Shown in pieces: positions 1 to 7,264 of a stretch of 23,068 nt of DNA; position 1 is the first letter of the stretch; every line of letters begins with the position of its first letter. Source of the DNA: Brevundimonas sp. (GTDB taxonomy: Bacteria > Pseudomonadota > Alphaproteobacteria > Caulobacterales > Caulobacteraceae). The stretch covers positions 1 through 23,068 of the forward strand of contig JADCBH010000201.1 of assembly GCA_020253595.1 (NCBI GenBank), given 5' to 3'. The notes beneath the pieces are model-generated. The model was not told the DNA's origin. It searched no databases and saw only the letters and a program-made list of their open reading frames with translations. Position numbers and translations under genes: made by a program.

Positions 1-1
1 C

Positions 2-1213
2 GCCACCTTCCTGATCGCGCTTTCCGCGGCCTGCGGTGCCAATGGTGAACCCAGCAGTGCCGCTCCGCAGCAGGCCGGCGCGCCCGTCGAGACGCGCCCT
101 GCCAATGCGCCGGATCAGCAGCCGGCCTTCGCCAACCAGACCCGCGCGCCGGGCGTCACGACAGAGCGCGCCCTGGCCCACACCGTGGTCGCGTCGGGCC
201 TGGTGCAGCCCTGGGGTCTGGCGATGCTGCCCGACGGTCGGTGGCTGGTGACCGAACTGGGCGGCAATCTCCGGATCGTCACCGCTGACGGCCAGATCGG
301 CCAGCCGATCGTGGGCCTGCCCGCTGTGGATGCGCGCGGCCAGGGCGGTCTGCTGGACGTCGCTGTCGGACCGACCTTCGCCCAGGACCGGATGATCTAC
401 TGGAGCTATGCCGAGCGCCGTGACGGGGGCAATGCGACCTCGGTCGCGCGTGGTGCCCTGTCGGCCGACGGAACCCGCGTCGAGGGCGTCCAGGTCATCT
501 TCCGCGCCGGTCCGGCCTATGACGGCGACAAGCATTTCGGGTCGTCGCTGGCGTTCGATCCGGCCGGGCATCTGTTCATCACGCTGGGCGACCGCTCCGA
601 CGCCCCGATGCGGCCCCAGGCCCAGCAGCTGGACAGCCACATGGGCAAGATCATCCGCATCAACGCGGATGGCTCGGTGCCCGCCGACAATCCCTTTGTG
701 AGCCTTGAAGGGGCTCTGCCGGAAATCTGGTCGGTGGGCCACAGGAACGCCCAGGGCGTGGCGATCCAGCCGGGCACAGGCGCGGCCTGGACGGTCGAGC
801 ACGGCACGCGCGGCGGCGACGAGGTCAATCTGGTCCAGGGCGGACGCAACTACGGCTGGCCCGAGGTCACCTATGGCATCGAGTACCGCGGGGCGCCCAT
901 CGCGGGCAGCGTCACGGCCCGCGAGGGCACCGAACAGCCCGTCTACTACTGGGATCCCTCAATCGCCCCGGGTGGCCAGATCTTCTACGACGGGGCGATG
1001 TTCCCGGAATGGCAGGGCAACCTGCTGGTCGCTGCCCTGCGCGACAAGCACATCGCCCGTCTGGTGATCGAGAACGGCCGGGTGGTCGGCGAAGAGCGGC
1101 TGCTGACCGATCTGGGTGAACGCGTCCGTGACATCGCCGTCGGCGCCGATGGCGCGGTGTGGGTCATCACCGACGAGGACAACGGCAAGCTCGTCCGCCT
1201 CGCGGCGCAGTAG
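2..1213 (+). CDS. PQQ-dependent aldose sugar dehydrogenase (YliI/Asd-like), 5' end cut by window
   Basis: Glucose/sorbosone dehydrogenase family six-bladed beta-propeller, which oxidises aldoses in the periplasm with PQQ and calcium. The reading frame is open from base 2, so the true start lies outside the window. The first visible residues are the end of a signal peptide with a possible lipobox (LSAAC, near bases 23-37), then a Pro/Ala/Gln-rich linker, so the protein is probably exported and may be a lipoprotein. Family motifs follow in order: QPWGLAMLPDGRWLVTE, GQGGLLDVAVGP, KHFGSSLAFD (likely catalytic His near base 533), LGDRSD, GKIIRINADG, WSVGHRNAQG, EHGTRGGDEVN, GRNYGWP, EQPVYYWDPS and a final VWVITDEDNGKLVRL. 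The spacing closely follows E. coli YliI. A GTG at 185 is only an internal codon. The gene ends next to a strong hairpin. Substrate cannot be told from sequence. Confidence 0.93.
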   Translation, partial: ATFLIALSAACGANGEPSSAAPQQAGAPVETRPANAPDQQPAFANQTRAPGVTTERALAHTVVASGLVQPWGLAMLPDGRWLVTELGGNLRIVTADGQIGQPIVGLPAVDARGQGGLLDVAVGPTFAQDRMIYWSYAERRDGGNATSVARGALSADGTRVEGVQVIFRAGPAYDGDKHFGSSLAFDPAGHLFITLGDRSDAPMRPQAQQLDSHMGKIIRINADGSVPADNPFVSLEGALPEIWSVGHRNAQGVAIQPGTGAAWTVEHGTRGGDEVNLVQGGRNYGWPEVTYGIEYRGAPIAGSVTAREGTEQPVYYWDPSIAPGGQIFYDGAMFPEWQGNLLVAALRDKHIARLVIENGRVVGEERLLTDLGERVRDIAVGADGAVWVITDEDNGKLVRLAAQ

Positions 1214-1224
1214 ACGGCCCCGAG

Positions 1225-1249
1225 CCGGAAGGGCGATCAGCCCTTCCGG
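1225..1249. terminator. Bidirectional hairpin terminator between convergent genes
   Basis: Perfect 10-bp stem (ccggaagggc / gcccttccgg) with a 5-base loop, 11 bases after the stop of the sugar dehydrogenase. It also covers the stop codon (1237-1239) of the small minus-strand gene. There is no long T-tract on either side, so it may act as an attenuating or RNA-stabilising hairpin. Confidence 0.75.
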
Positions 1250-1389
1250 TCGACCCTGACCGGCACGAAGTTTGACGGGTGGCTGACCACGCGCTCACTG
1301 GCGCGCGACGGGCGCTGTCCGACCAGGAGCCCGCCCCACAGGGCAAAGGACATCATGGCGTGCTGGAGGTTCTTGTCCTTGTCGTTCAT
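1237..1389 (-). CDS. Small orphan protein, 50 residues
   Basis: I do not recognise this family. I chose the ATG at 1389 because an aaggag Shine-Dalgarno lies about 9 bases upstream on the minus strand; a longer frame to 1428 has no comparable site. The protein starts MNDKDKNLQHAMMS, has a short hydrophobic stretch (FALWGGLLVG, residues ~14-23) too short for a confident membrane helix, and ends with a basic tail rich in Arg, Ser and Val. It converges on the sugar dehydrogenase and shares its terminator hairpin. It is divergent from the DUF1289 gene, leaving a 150-bp gap (1390-1539) that should hold both promoters. The good ribosome site and compact context support a real gene, but it could be lineage-specific. 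Confidence 0.5.
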   Translation of the reverse strand: MNDKDKNLQHAMMSFALWGGLLVGQRPSRASERVVSHPSNFVPVRVDRKG

Positions 1390-1539
1390 CGTGTGCGTCT
1401 CCTTTCGCTGAACGGGGGAAGGAGACACGTCGTGCGTCGGGGGATTTCACCCTCTCGTCGTTTCGCGTCACCCTCACCTTGCGCCCCATCGCGCCCAGAA
1501 TCAAGTTTTTGATCCGATACCGGAGTAGTTTTCGTCTTT

Positions 1540-1755
1540 ATGTCGTCAATCGAACACAGCGCTCCGAAGGCCGTTGCGACCCCTTGCATCAAGGTTTGCG
1601 TGGTGGATGGGGCGTCCGGCCTCTGCCTCGGCTGTTACCGGACGCTTGGGGAAATCGGCGGCTGGAGCGGGCTGAGTGACCAGCAACGCGCGGAAATCAT
1701 GACGGAACTTCCCGGTCGGCGCGAACGGATCGACCCTCGGCTGCGCGGAGACTGA
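1540..1755 (+). CDS. DUF1289 family protein
   Basis: A 71-residue member of the DUF1289 family of small cysteine-rich proteins in proteobacteria, function unknown. The signature runs TPCIKVCVVD, then GLCLGCYRTLGEI, then a W-S-x-L-S segment, giving a Cys-x3-Cys ... Cys-x2-Cys set that could bind a metal (inference). The C-terminal half is a charged helix. The ATG at 1540 follows a weakly placed ggag (about 14 bases upstream). Length is normal for the family. It is transcribed away from the small gene at 1237-1389 and is about 100 bases before the protease gene, with no clear terminator between. Confidence 0.88.
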   Translation: MSSIEHSAPKAVATPCIKVCVVDGASGLCLGCYRTLGEIGGWSGLSDQQRAEIMTELPGRRERIDPRLRGD

Positions 1756-1853
1756 GGCGTAAACCTTTCGTCGACCCTGTCTCTTCACCCCATCCCAACG
1801 GCCCCCAGGGCATAGGGGGATGCGCCGCAGAAGCGGCCGGGCCGCAGGGAAGT

Positions 1854-2372
1854 ATGCCGTTGCGTTTCGACCTTCAGTCCGCCGTTGTCATGGCTACGGC
1901 GACGCTGTCTTCGCTGACCGTGGCCTGGTGGTTCACCCACCGTGAGCCGCGTGAGGCCGAGGCTGCTGTCGTCATGCCGGCCGTCGCGACGGCTCCGGCG
2001 TCTGGCGGGGTGGCCCAGATCGCCCGGTCCGCCGATGGCCACTACTGGGCCCAGGCCGACGTCGAGGGCCGCGCCGTGCGCATGCTGGTCGACACCGGCG
2101 CCAGCGTCGTCGCCCTGACCCGTGAAGACGCCCTGCGACTGGGCCTGCGCCTGACGCCGGCCGACTTCACACAAACGGTCGAGACCGCCTCGGGGCCCGT
2201 GATGGCCGCCGCTGTCGAACTGGACCACGTCTCGGTCTCCGGAGCCCGTGTCGAGGATGTGCGGGCCCTGGTCGTCGAGGAAGGCCTGCCGCATTCCCTG
2301 CTGGGCATGAGCTATCTGGGACGGCTGTCGGCGTTCGAGGCGCGGCCGAATGGGCTGACACTCCGGCCCTAG
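1854..2372 (+). CDS. Retropepsin-like clan AA aspartic protease (TIGR02281 type), membrane-anchored
   Basis: A 172-residue single-domain aspartic protease of the bacterial retropepsin-like group, expected to work as a homodimer with one catalytic Asp per chain. Residues ~10-27 form one N-terminal membrane anchor, followed by an Ala/Pro linker to about residue 52; the protease domain is therefore probably periplasmic. The active-site motif is MLVDTGASVVAL with Asp80. The later HSLLGMSYLGRL segment is the conserved hydrophobic-Gly motif near the C-terminus. The ATG at 1854 follows aggga a few bases upstream. The stop codon is the first base set of the long palindrome at 2372-2419. Natural substrates of this group are mostly unknown. 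Confidence 0.88.
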   Translation: MPLRFDLQSAVVMATATLSSLTVAWWFTHREPREAEAAVVMPAVATAPASGGVAQIARSADGHYWAQADVEGRAVRMLVDTGASVVALTREDALRLGLRLTPADFTQTVETASGPVMAAAVELDHVSVSGARVEDVRALVVEEGLPHSLLGMSYLGRLSAFEARPNGLTLRP

Positions 2373-2419
2373 GGCCTGATCCGGAAAGGTGTGCGCGGTT
2401 TTCCGGCAAGATCAGGCCC
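2372..2419. repeat. Nested palindromic intergenic element, likely terminator
   Basis: Outer perfect 10-bp stem (gggcctgatc at 2372-2381, gatcaggccc at 2410-2419) encloses an inner 7-bp stem (ccggaaa at 2381-2387, tttccgg at 2400-2406) around ggtgtgcgcggt. The core pattern, gatcCGGAAA...TTTTCCGG...gatc, resembles a palindrome scattered between genes in many alphaproteobacterial genomes (recalled, not searched). It separates the convergent protease and TauE genes and probably ends transcription both ways. Confidence 0.75.
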
Positions 2420-2425
2420 CAAAAG

Positions 2426-3250
2426 TCAGAGCGCCTTGACCACCACCGATATCGCTGTCGCCAGCAGATAGAGGGCGAAGGCCCGGCGCAGGATCCTGCG
2501 GTCGAGCCGGTGCGCCAGCCTGGCCCCGTAGGGCGCGACCAGGGTGGTCAGCAGCCCCATGGCCACGGCGGCGGGGACGTTGACGTAGCCCAGGCTGAGC
2601 GGTGGTCGTCCCTCCGCGCCCCAGCCGAAGACGATGAGGCCCAGCGTCGCGGCGATCCCGATCGCCACGCCGAAGCCAGATGCCGTCGCCACCGCCTGAT
2701 GGATCGGACGCCCGCACAGGGTCATCAGCATCCCGCCGAAACTGCCGCCGCCTACCCCCATCATGGCCGAAAGCCCGCCGATCAGGCTGCCGATTCCGCG
2801 CCGCCCCCAGCCGTCGGGCAGATCCTTCGCCAGCGTGGCTGTCTCGGGCAGCAGGCCCATCTGGGCGGCGACCACAATCAGGCAGACGCCATAGACGACG
2901 GCCAGCCCCTCCATCGACGTCAGACCTGCGACGCCTGCCCCGATCAAGGCCCCGAAGGCGACCCAGGGTGTCCATCGCTTCAGGACCCGTTCGTCCACGG
3001 CCCCATGAGCCCTGTGCGCGCCCAGCGAGCGCCAGGACGTGGCGACGATCGTCAGGAGCGACGTACCGATGGCGACGTGCAGATTGGCTTCGCCGCCCAG
3101 CCCCAGCACCGAAAAGGCATAGAACAGGGCCGGCACCAGCACCGTGCCGCCGCCGACCCCGAACAGACCCGCGATCAGACCGCCGACCAGTCCGGCGGCG
3201 AGGACGGCGGCGGCCAGCAGCAGAAGTTCGGTCAGGTCGAGCCCGTTCAG
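2426..3250 (-). CDS. TauE/SafE family membrane permease, probable CTG start
   Basis: Sulfite exporter TauE/SafE family (PF01925) integral membrane protein, predicted to export small organic or sulfur anions; substrate unknown. The chain is almost all hydrophobic helices, with the second-half repeat MMGVGGGSFGGML that mirrors the N-terminal motif LFGVGGGTVLVPAL. The only usual start codon in frame is a GTG at 3142, but that falls inside the first motif and would delete half of the first helix. The frame stays open upstream and reads as a normal TauE start (LNGLDLTELLLL... then GLIAGLFGVGGG). A CTG at 3250-3248 overlaps the TGA of the upstream outer-membrane protein gene as CTGA, so I place the start there by inference (274 residues, normal for the family). 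The 3' end abuts the palindrome at 2372-2419. Confidence 0.85.
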   Translation of the reverse strand: MNGLDLTELLLLAAAVLAAGLVGGLIAGLFGVGGGTVLVPALFYAFSVLGLGGEANLHVAIGTSLLTIVATSWRSLGAHRAHGAVDERVLKRWTPWVAFGALIGAGVAGLTSMEGLAVVYGVCLIVVAAQMGLLPETATLAKDLPDGWGRRGIGSLIGGLSAMMGVGGGSFGGMLMTLCGRPIHQAVATASGFGVAIGIAATLGLIVFGWGAEGRPPLSLGYVNVPAAVAMGLLTTLVAPYGARLAHRLDRRILRRAFALYLLATAISVVVKAL

Positions 3251-3918
3251 AACCGCACCGTCGCGCCCAGCTGGACGATGGGGAAGATACCCTTGTCCTC
3301 GGCCTCGGCGGAGATGTCGCGCGCCTCCTGCTCCAGTCGGGCGCGGAAGGCCGGGTCGTTGGACAGGCTGCCGCCGGTGGAGTTCAGCGCCACCTCGGGG
3401 GCCTCGCTCCAGGCAAAGCCTGCAATGGCGCGAAAGCCGAAGCGGCTGTCGCGATAGAAGGCGTCATCAAAGCCCACGCCGACGAAGGGAGCCACATCCG
3501 ACAGCTTGATCGCGCCGGACAGTGTCCCGACCTGGCCGGGCGTGACGATCTGGCCTCCGATTTCGACCGGCACACTCGGCCGTGCGGACAGGCCGATGCT
3601 CCGGTCGCCGATATAGACTCCGCCAGAGATCAGAAAGGCGTTCTGGAAGGGATGCAGGTCGACGAAGGCCGAGACCGTGTCGAAATCGAACCGTCCGGAA
3701 TAGTCCACGCCATCGAAGTTCTGATCCACGTCGTAGCCCAGGGTGTCGATTCCGCCCCTGAGAACGAAGACCGGCCCAAGCGACAGCTGCGCCTCCACGC
3801 CTGCACCGGGTGTGCCGAGGTTGAGCGCGGCCGTGATCGGCGACCGGGCTCGGGTCTGGGCGTCGGCCGTGCCTGCGACGGCAGCGAGAACGGCGGCGAG
3901 GGCGAGCGTGTGTTTCAT
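3247..3918 (-). CDS. Outer-membrane beta-barrel protein, paralogue 1
   Basis: A 223-residue exported protein with a clear Sec signal peptide (MKHTLALAAVLAAVAGTADA, then QTRA) and a C-terminal Phe in GATVRF, the usual end of an outer-membrane barrel. The body alternates polar and hydrophobic residues with many Gly and aromatic turns. Shared landmarks with the next gene are LRGGIDTL, DLHP, SGGVYIG, TPGQVG, PFVGVGFDDAF, SLSNDPAF and the RF end. The region after SLSN is a charged helix-like segment (about 35 residues), possibly a plug. I chose ATG 3918 because it begins the signal peptide; an ATG at 3939 is in frame and neither has a good Shine-Dalgarno. It overlaps TauE as CTGA. Function unknown. 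Confidence 0.82.
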   Translation of the reverse strand: MKHTLALAAVLAAVAGTADAQTRARSPITAALNLGTPGAGVEAQLSLGPVFVLRGGIDTLGYDVDQNFDGVDYSGRFDFDTVSAFVDLHPFQNAFLISGGVYIGDRSIGLSARPSVPVEIGGQIVTPGQVGTLSGAIKLSDVAPFVGVGFDDAFYRDSRFGFRAIAGFAWSEAPEVALNSTGGSLSNDPAFRARLEQEARDISAEAEDKGIFPIVQLGATVRF

Positions 3919-3982
3919 GGGCAAAGAGAGAGCGCCCATCGTGCTTAACGGAGGCTTGACGACCGAAGTCTGGCAGGCGGCC

Positions 3983-4666
3983 TCAGAAGCGAAACGTCAG
4001 GCCGATCTGGGCGACGGGATAGATCGAATAGGGCTCGACCTCGTCTTCGAGATCGTCGATCTCGGCGGCGAGGCGGGTCTGGAAGGCGCGGCTGTTGGAC
4101 AGGGTCCCCCCACGAGACGCAAGATGCACACGGGGTGTGCCGCTGAAAGCGGCTCCGAGCATCACGCGCGCCCCCCAACGGCGGTCAGCGGTGAAGGTGT
4201 CGTCGTAACCGACGCCCAGAAAGGGCGAGGCGACATTGGCCTCGATCCCGCCGTTCACCTCGCCGATCTGGGCCGGTGTGAAGAGTGCGCCGCCCACGCG
4301 AACAGCCCTGACAGGCCGTCCCGAGAGATCCACCTCAGGCTCGCCAAGAAAGACGCCGCCGGACACCAGCCAGGCTGTCCCGCCGGGGTGCCAGTCCGCG
4401 AAGACGCCCACCGAACGGCCTTGTCCGGCGACGCGGTAGTTGAACCCACGGTAGCGACCCGTCGCCTCGGCGCTCAGGGCGTCAACAGTTCCGCGAAGGA
4501 CAAGTTGATTGCTCCAGGCATACTGAACTTCGATACCCGCGCCGCGTGAGCCCGCGATCACGCCCACGGCCCGGCGATCACCGTCGGAGCTCGGTGCCGT
4601 CTGGGACATGGCGGGAGCGGCCGTCACCAGCGCCACGAGGACGCTCGGCCAGAAATGGCGACGCAT
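3983..4666 (-). CDS. Outer-membrane beta-barrel protein, paralogue 2
   Basis: A 227-residue exported protein. Start at ATG 4666 gives a signal peptide (MRRHFWPSVLVALVTAAPAM, then SQTA); a longer frame to 4729 adds an unlikely basic leader. It aligns along its whole length with the downstream gene: RGAGIEVQYAWSN for GAGVEAQLSLGP, VLRGTVDAL, DWHPGG, SGGVFLG, TPAQIGEVNGGIE, PFLGVGYDDTF, GGTLSNSRAF and a final LTFRF. This indicates a tandem duplication followed by clear divergence. The gap between the two genes is 64 bases to the chosen start, so they are probably one transcript with TauE. Family beyond 'small porin-like barrel' is not recognised. Confidence 0.8.
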   Translation of the reverse strand: MRRHFWPSVLVALVTAAPAMSQTAPSSDGDRRAVGVIAGSRGAGIEVQYAWSNQLVLRGTVDALSAEATGRYRGFNYRVAGQGRSVGVFADWHPGGTAWLVSGGVFLGEPEVDLSGRPVRAVRVGGALFTPAQIGEVNGGIEANVASPFLGVGYDDTFTADRRWGARVMLGAAFSGTPRVHLASRGGTLSNSRAFQTRLAAEIDDLEDEVEPYSIYPVAQIGLTFRF

Positions 4667-4739
4667 GGCAAACCTGTCTGATCCCGGGGAGGACGCTGAA
4701 GTCCTTAACCGGATTTCACGACGTCGCAATCACAACGGG

Positions 4740-5780
4740 TCAGGCCGCCTGATCGACTCGTTCGCGGCGTGCCTCGGCCTCGCGCACGGCGTCCAGAGCC
4801 CGATCGACGACTTCCAGGCCCGCACCCGGCCGGATCGCCTCCACCGTCAGGATCCGGCGGAAGGCCCGCGCACCCGGCCGCCTGTGCATCAGACCCAGCA
4901 TGTGCCGGGTCATGGCCGAAAGGGACACGCCCTCCTCGATCCGCGCGGCCAGGTAGGGACGGTAGCGGGCGACGGCCTCGAAGGCGTCCACGTCGCTGGA
5001 TGCCATGCCGAAGATCAGACGGTCGACTTGCCCCAGCAGCGCCGGCTCGTGATAGGCCGCCCGGCCCATCATGACGCCATCCAGGGACACACCATCGGAG
5101 CTGTCGAGGTGCGCCTCAGCCTCGTCCAGTGTGCCGATGCCACCGTTGATCGAGATCGACAGATGCGGCCGCTCGCGCTTCAGCCGCCGCACGAGCGCAT
5201 AGTCCAGCGGCGGGATGTCCCGGTTCTCCTTGGGCGACAGGCCCTTCAGCCAGGCCTTGCGGGCATGGACGACGAAGACGGCGACGCCCACGGCTGCGCA
5301 GGCGTCGACCAGGGCGAAAAGGCTCTGCTCCGGCTCCTGATCGTCAACGCCGATGCGGCATTTGACGGTGGCCGGGACGGATACCGCCTCGCGGATGGCC
5401 GCCATGCACTCGGCCACCAGCTCCGGCTCGCGCATCAGACAGGCGCCGAACCGGCCGGACTGGACCCGGTCGGACGGGCAGCCGGCGTTCAGATTGATCT
5501 CGTCGTAGCCGAGGTCGGCCCCGATCCGCGCTGCCTTTGCCAGCTGGTCCGGGTCGGACCCGCCGATCTGCAACGCGACGGGGTGCTCGACCGGATCGAA
5601 GCCCAGCAGCCTCTCCGGGTCGCCGTGAATGACCGCCGGGGCCGTGACCATCTCGGTGTAGAGCAGCGCCTGCCTCGACAGGGTCCGGTGAAAGGCGCGG
5701 CAATGCCGATCCGTCCAGTCCATCATCGGGGCGACGGACAGGCGGCGGTGGGCCTTCAGCGGGTCGGCGGGAGCAGTCAC
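4740..5780 (-). CDS. dusA: tRNA-dihydrouridine(20/20a) synthase DusA
   Basis: Flavin enzyme that reduces uridine 20/20a in the tRNA D-loop using NADPH. The 346-residue chain starts with a TIM-barrel FMN domain: RLSVAPMMDWTDRHCR, LYTEMVTA, ALQIGGSDP, INLNAGCPSDRVQSGRFGAC (the first Cys is the expected catalytic acid), CRIGVDD, VVHARKAWLKGLSPKENR, INGGIGT and DGVMMGRAAY. The C-terminal ~90 residues form the helical tRNA-binding domain. I chose GTG 5780, preceded by gggag 5-6 bases upstream; a TTG at 5831 would overlap almost up to the ligase stop and lacks a site. The set of motifs is diagnostic of DusA rather than DusB or DusC. It follows the glutamate-cysteine ligase on the same strand. Confidence 0.95.
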   Translation of the reverse strand: MTAPADPLKAHRRLSVAPMMDWTDRHCRAFHRTLSRQALLYTEMVTAPAVIHGDPERLLGFDPVEHPVALQIGGSDPDQLAKAARIGADLGYDEINLNAGCPSDRVQSGRFGACLMREPELVAECMAAIREAVSVPATVKCRIGVDDQEPEQSLFALVDACAAVGVAVFVVHARKAWLKGLSPKENRDIPPLDYALVRRLKRERPHLSISINGGIGTLDEAEAHLDSSDGVSLDGVMMGRAAYHEPALLGQVDRLIFGMASSDVDAFEAVARYRPYLAARIEEGVSLSAMTRHMLGLMHRRPGARAFRRILTVEAIRPGAGLEVVDRALDAVREAEARRERVDQAA

Positions 5781-5835
5781 GGCGCTCCCATAGGCCAAAC
5801 AGGGCGCGAAATCACGCCCCGGAGCGGCCAACCGG

Positions 5836-7197
5836 TCAGTAAGCGAAGTCGCGGTAGATGCGGGTGACGTCGCCTTGCCAGTCGCCGTGATACAGATCCA
5901 GCAGTCGCTCGGCCGGCGTGACGCCCGAATCTGCGATGTCTTCCAGCTCCGCCAGATAGCCCCGCTCGTCGACCATGCCGCCCGAGAAGCGGGCGCGGTT
6001 CTTCAGCCCCTGCTTGGCGATGGCGACCATGTCGACGGCGATGTCGCGCACGGATCGGCCCGCCACCTCGGCGCGCAGGCCCAGCTTGGTCACGTCGCGG
6101 CGCAAGCGCTCATGGTCGGCGATATCCCAGTCCTTGCAGAGATCCCAGGCGGCGGCCAGCGACGGCGCGTCATAGAAGATGCCGACCCACAGGGCGGGCA
6201 GGGCGCAGATGCGGCTCCAGGGTCCGCCGTCGGCGCCGCGCATCTCCAGGTACTGTTTCAGCCGGACTTCGGGGAACAGGGTGGTCAGATGATCGGCCCA
6301 GTCCTTGGCCGTCGGCCGATCACCCGGCAGGGCGGGCAGGCGACCCTCCATGAAGTCCCGGAACGACTGGCCCGAAGCATCGATGTAGCGGCCTTCGCGC
6401 TTGGCGAAGTACATCGGGGTGTCGAGCGCATAGTTGACGTAGGTCTCGAACCCGAACCCGTCCTCGAACACGAAGCCCAGCATGCCGGTGCGGTCCGGAT
6501 CGGTGTCGGTCCAGACGTTCGCGCGGGCCGACAGGAAGCCATTGGGCCGACCTTCGGTGAATGGAGAGCAGGCGAACAGGGCCGTGGCGATGGGTTGCAG
6601 CGCCAGGGAGGTGCGGAACTTCAGCACCATGTCGGCTTCGGAGTCGAAGTCGAGGTTGGCCTGGATGGTGCAGGTGCGCAGCATCATGTCGAGGCCGAGG
6701 TTTCCGACCTTGGGCATATAGGCCCGCATGATATCGTAACGGCCCTTGGGCATGACGGGCACGTCGGCACGGGTCCACATCGGGTCGAAGCCGGTGCCCA
6801 GGAACCCGAGATTCAGGAGGTCGGCGACCTGCTTGACCTCCATCAGGTGCTGGCCGGTCTCGGAACAGATGTCGTGAATGGTCAGAAGCGGCGCGCCGGA
6901 CAGTTCGAACTGTCCGCCGGGCTCAAGGCTGATGGAGGCTGTGAAACCCTCTGCATTCCTGCGCTCCAGGGCGATGACGTGACCGCCTTCCTCCACGGGA
7001 GCCCAGCCAAAGCGCTGCAGGCCTTCCAGCATGGCATGGATGCCGTTCGGGCCCCCATAGGTCGGACGACGCAGGGTCGACTTGTCGAAACCGAACTTCT
7101 CGTGCTCGGCCCCCACGCGCCACTGGTCCTTGGGCTTGATGCCCTTCGACAGGGCACCGGCCAGGTCGTCGAACGTCAGAGGTGCGGTGTCGATCAT
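5836..7197 (-). CDS. gshA: Glutamate-cysteine ligase (plant/alphaproteobacterial type)
   Basis: Catalyses the ATP-dependent joining of L-glutamate and L-cysteine, the first step of glutathione synthesis. The 453-residue protein is the GCS2-type ligase of alphaproteobacteria and plants, not the E. coli GshA type. Visible motifs are VGAEHEKFGFD near the N-terminus (metal and ATP site), SLEPGGQFELSGAPL, GFDPMWTRADVPVMPKGRY, RTCTIQANLDFDSEADM, LFACSPFTEGRPNGF, LEMRGADGGPW and a C-terminal FSGGMVDERGYL. I chose ATG 7197 because it begins MIDTAPLTFDDL just before the first conserved block; the longer frame to 7284 would run into rsmE. It lies 67 bases after rsmE and 55 before dusA, so the three may share a transcript. 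Confidence 0.95.
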   Translation of the reverse strand: MIDTAPLTFDDLAGALSKGIKPKDQWRVGAEHEKFGFDKSTLRRPTYGGPNGIHAMLEGLQRFGWAPVEEGGHVIALERRNAEGFTASISLEPGGQFELSGAPLLTIHDICSETGQHLMEVKQVADLLNLGFLGTGFDPMWTRADVPVMPKGRYDIMRAYMPKVGNLGLDMMLRTCTIQANLDFDSEADMVLKFRTSLALQPIATALFACSPFTEGRPNGFLSARANVWTDTDPDRTGMLGFVFEDGFGFETYVNYALDTPMYFAKREGRYIDASGQSFRDFMEGRLPALPGDRPTAKDWADHLTTLFPEVRLKQYLEMRGADGGPWSRICALPALWVGIFYDAPSLAAAWDLCKDWDIADHERLRRDVTKLGLRAEVAGRSVRDIAVDMVAIAKQGLKNRARFSGGMVDERGYLAELEDIADSGVTPAERLLDLYHGDWQGDVTRIYRDFAY

Positions 7198-7264
7198 GAA
7201 AGCCCCAGCGGACGCCTCGCCCGTCGCGGCTAGATGGGCGGGAATATGGCGACCGGCAAGGGGC

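Noticed and set aside
2680..3948. A 422-codon plus-strand frame opposite TauE and the first outer-membrane protein.
   Set aside because: Arg/Pro-rich composition and antisense to genes with clear motifs.
5781..5831. A TTG start for dusA at 5831.
   Set aside because: The GTG at 5780 has a ggag-type site at proper spacing and gives the usual DusA N-terminus.
4608..5867. A 419-codon plus-strand open frame across dusA.
   Set aside because: Antisense shadow of a well-supported gene; composition typical of such shadows.
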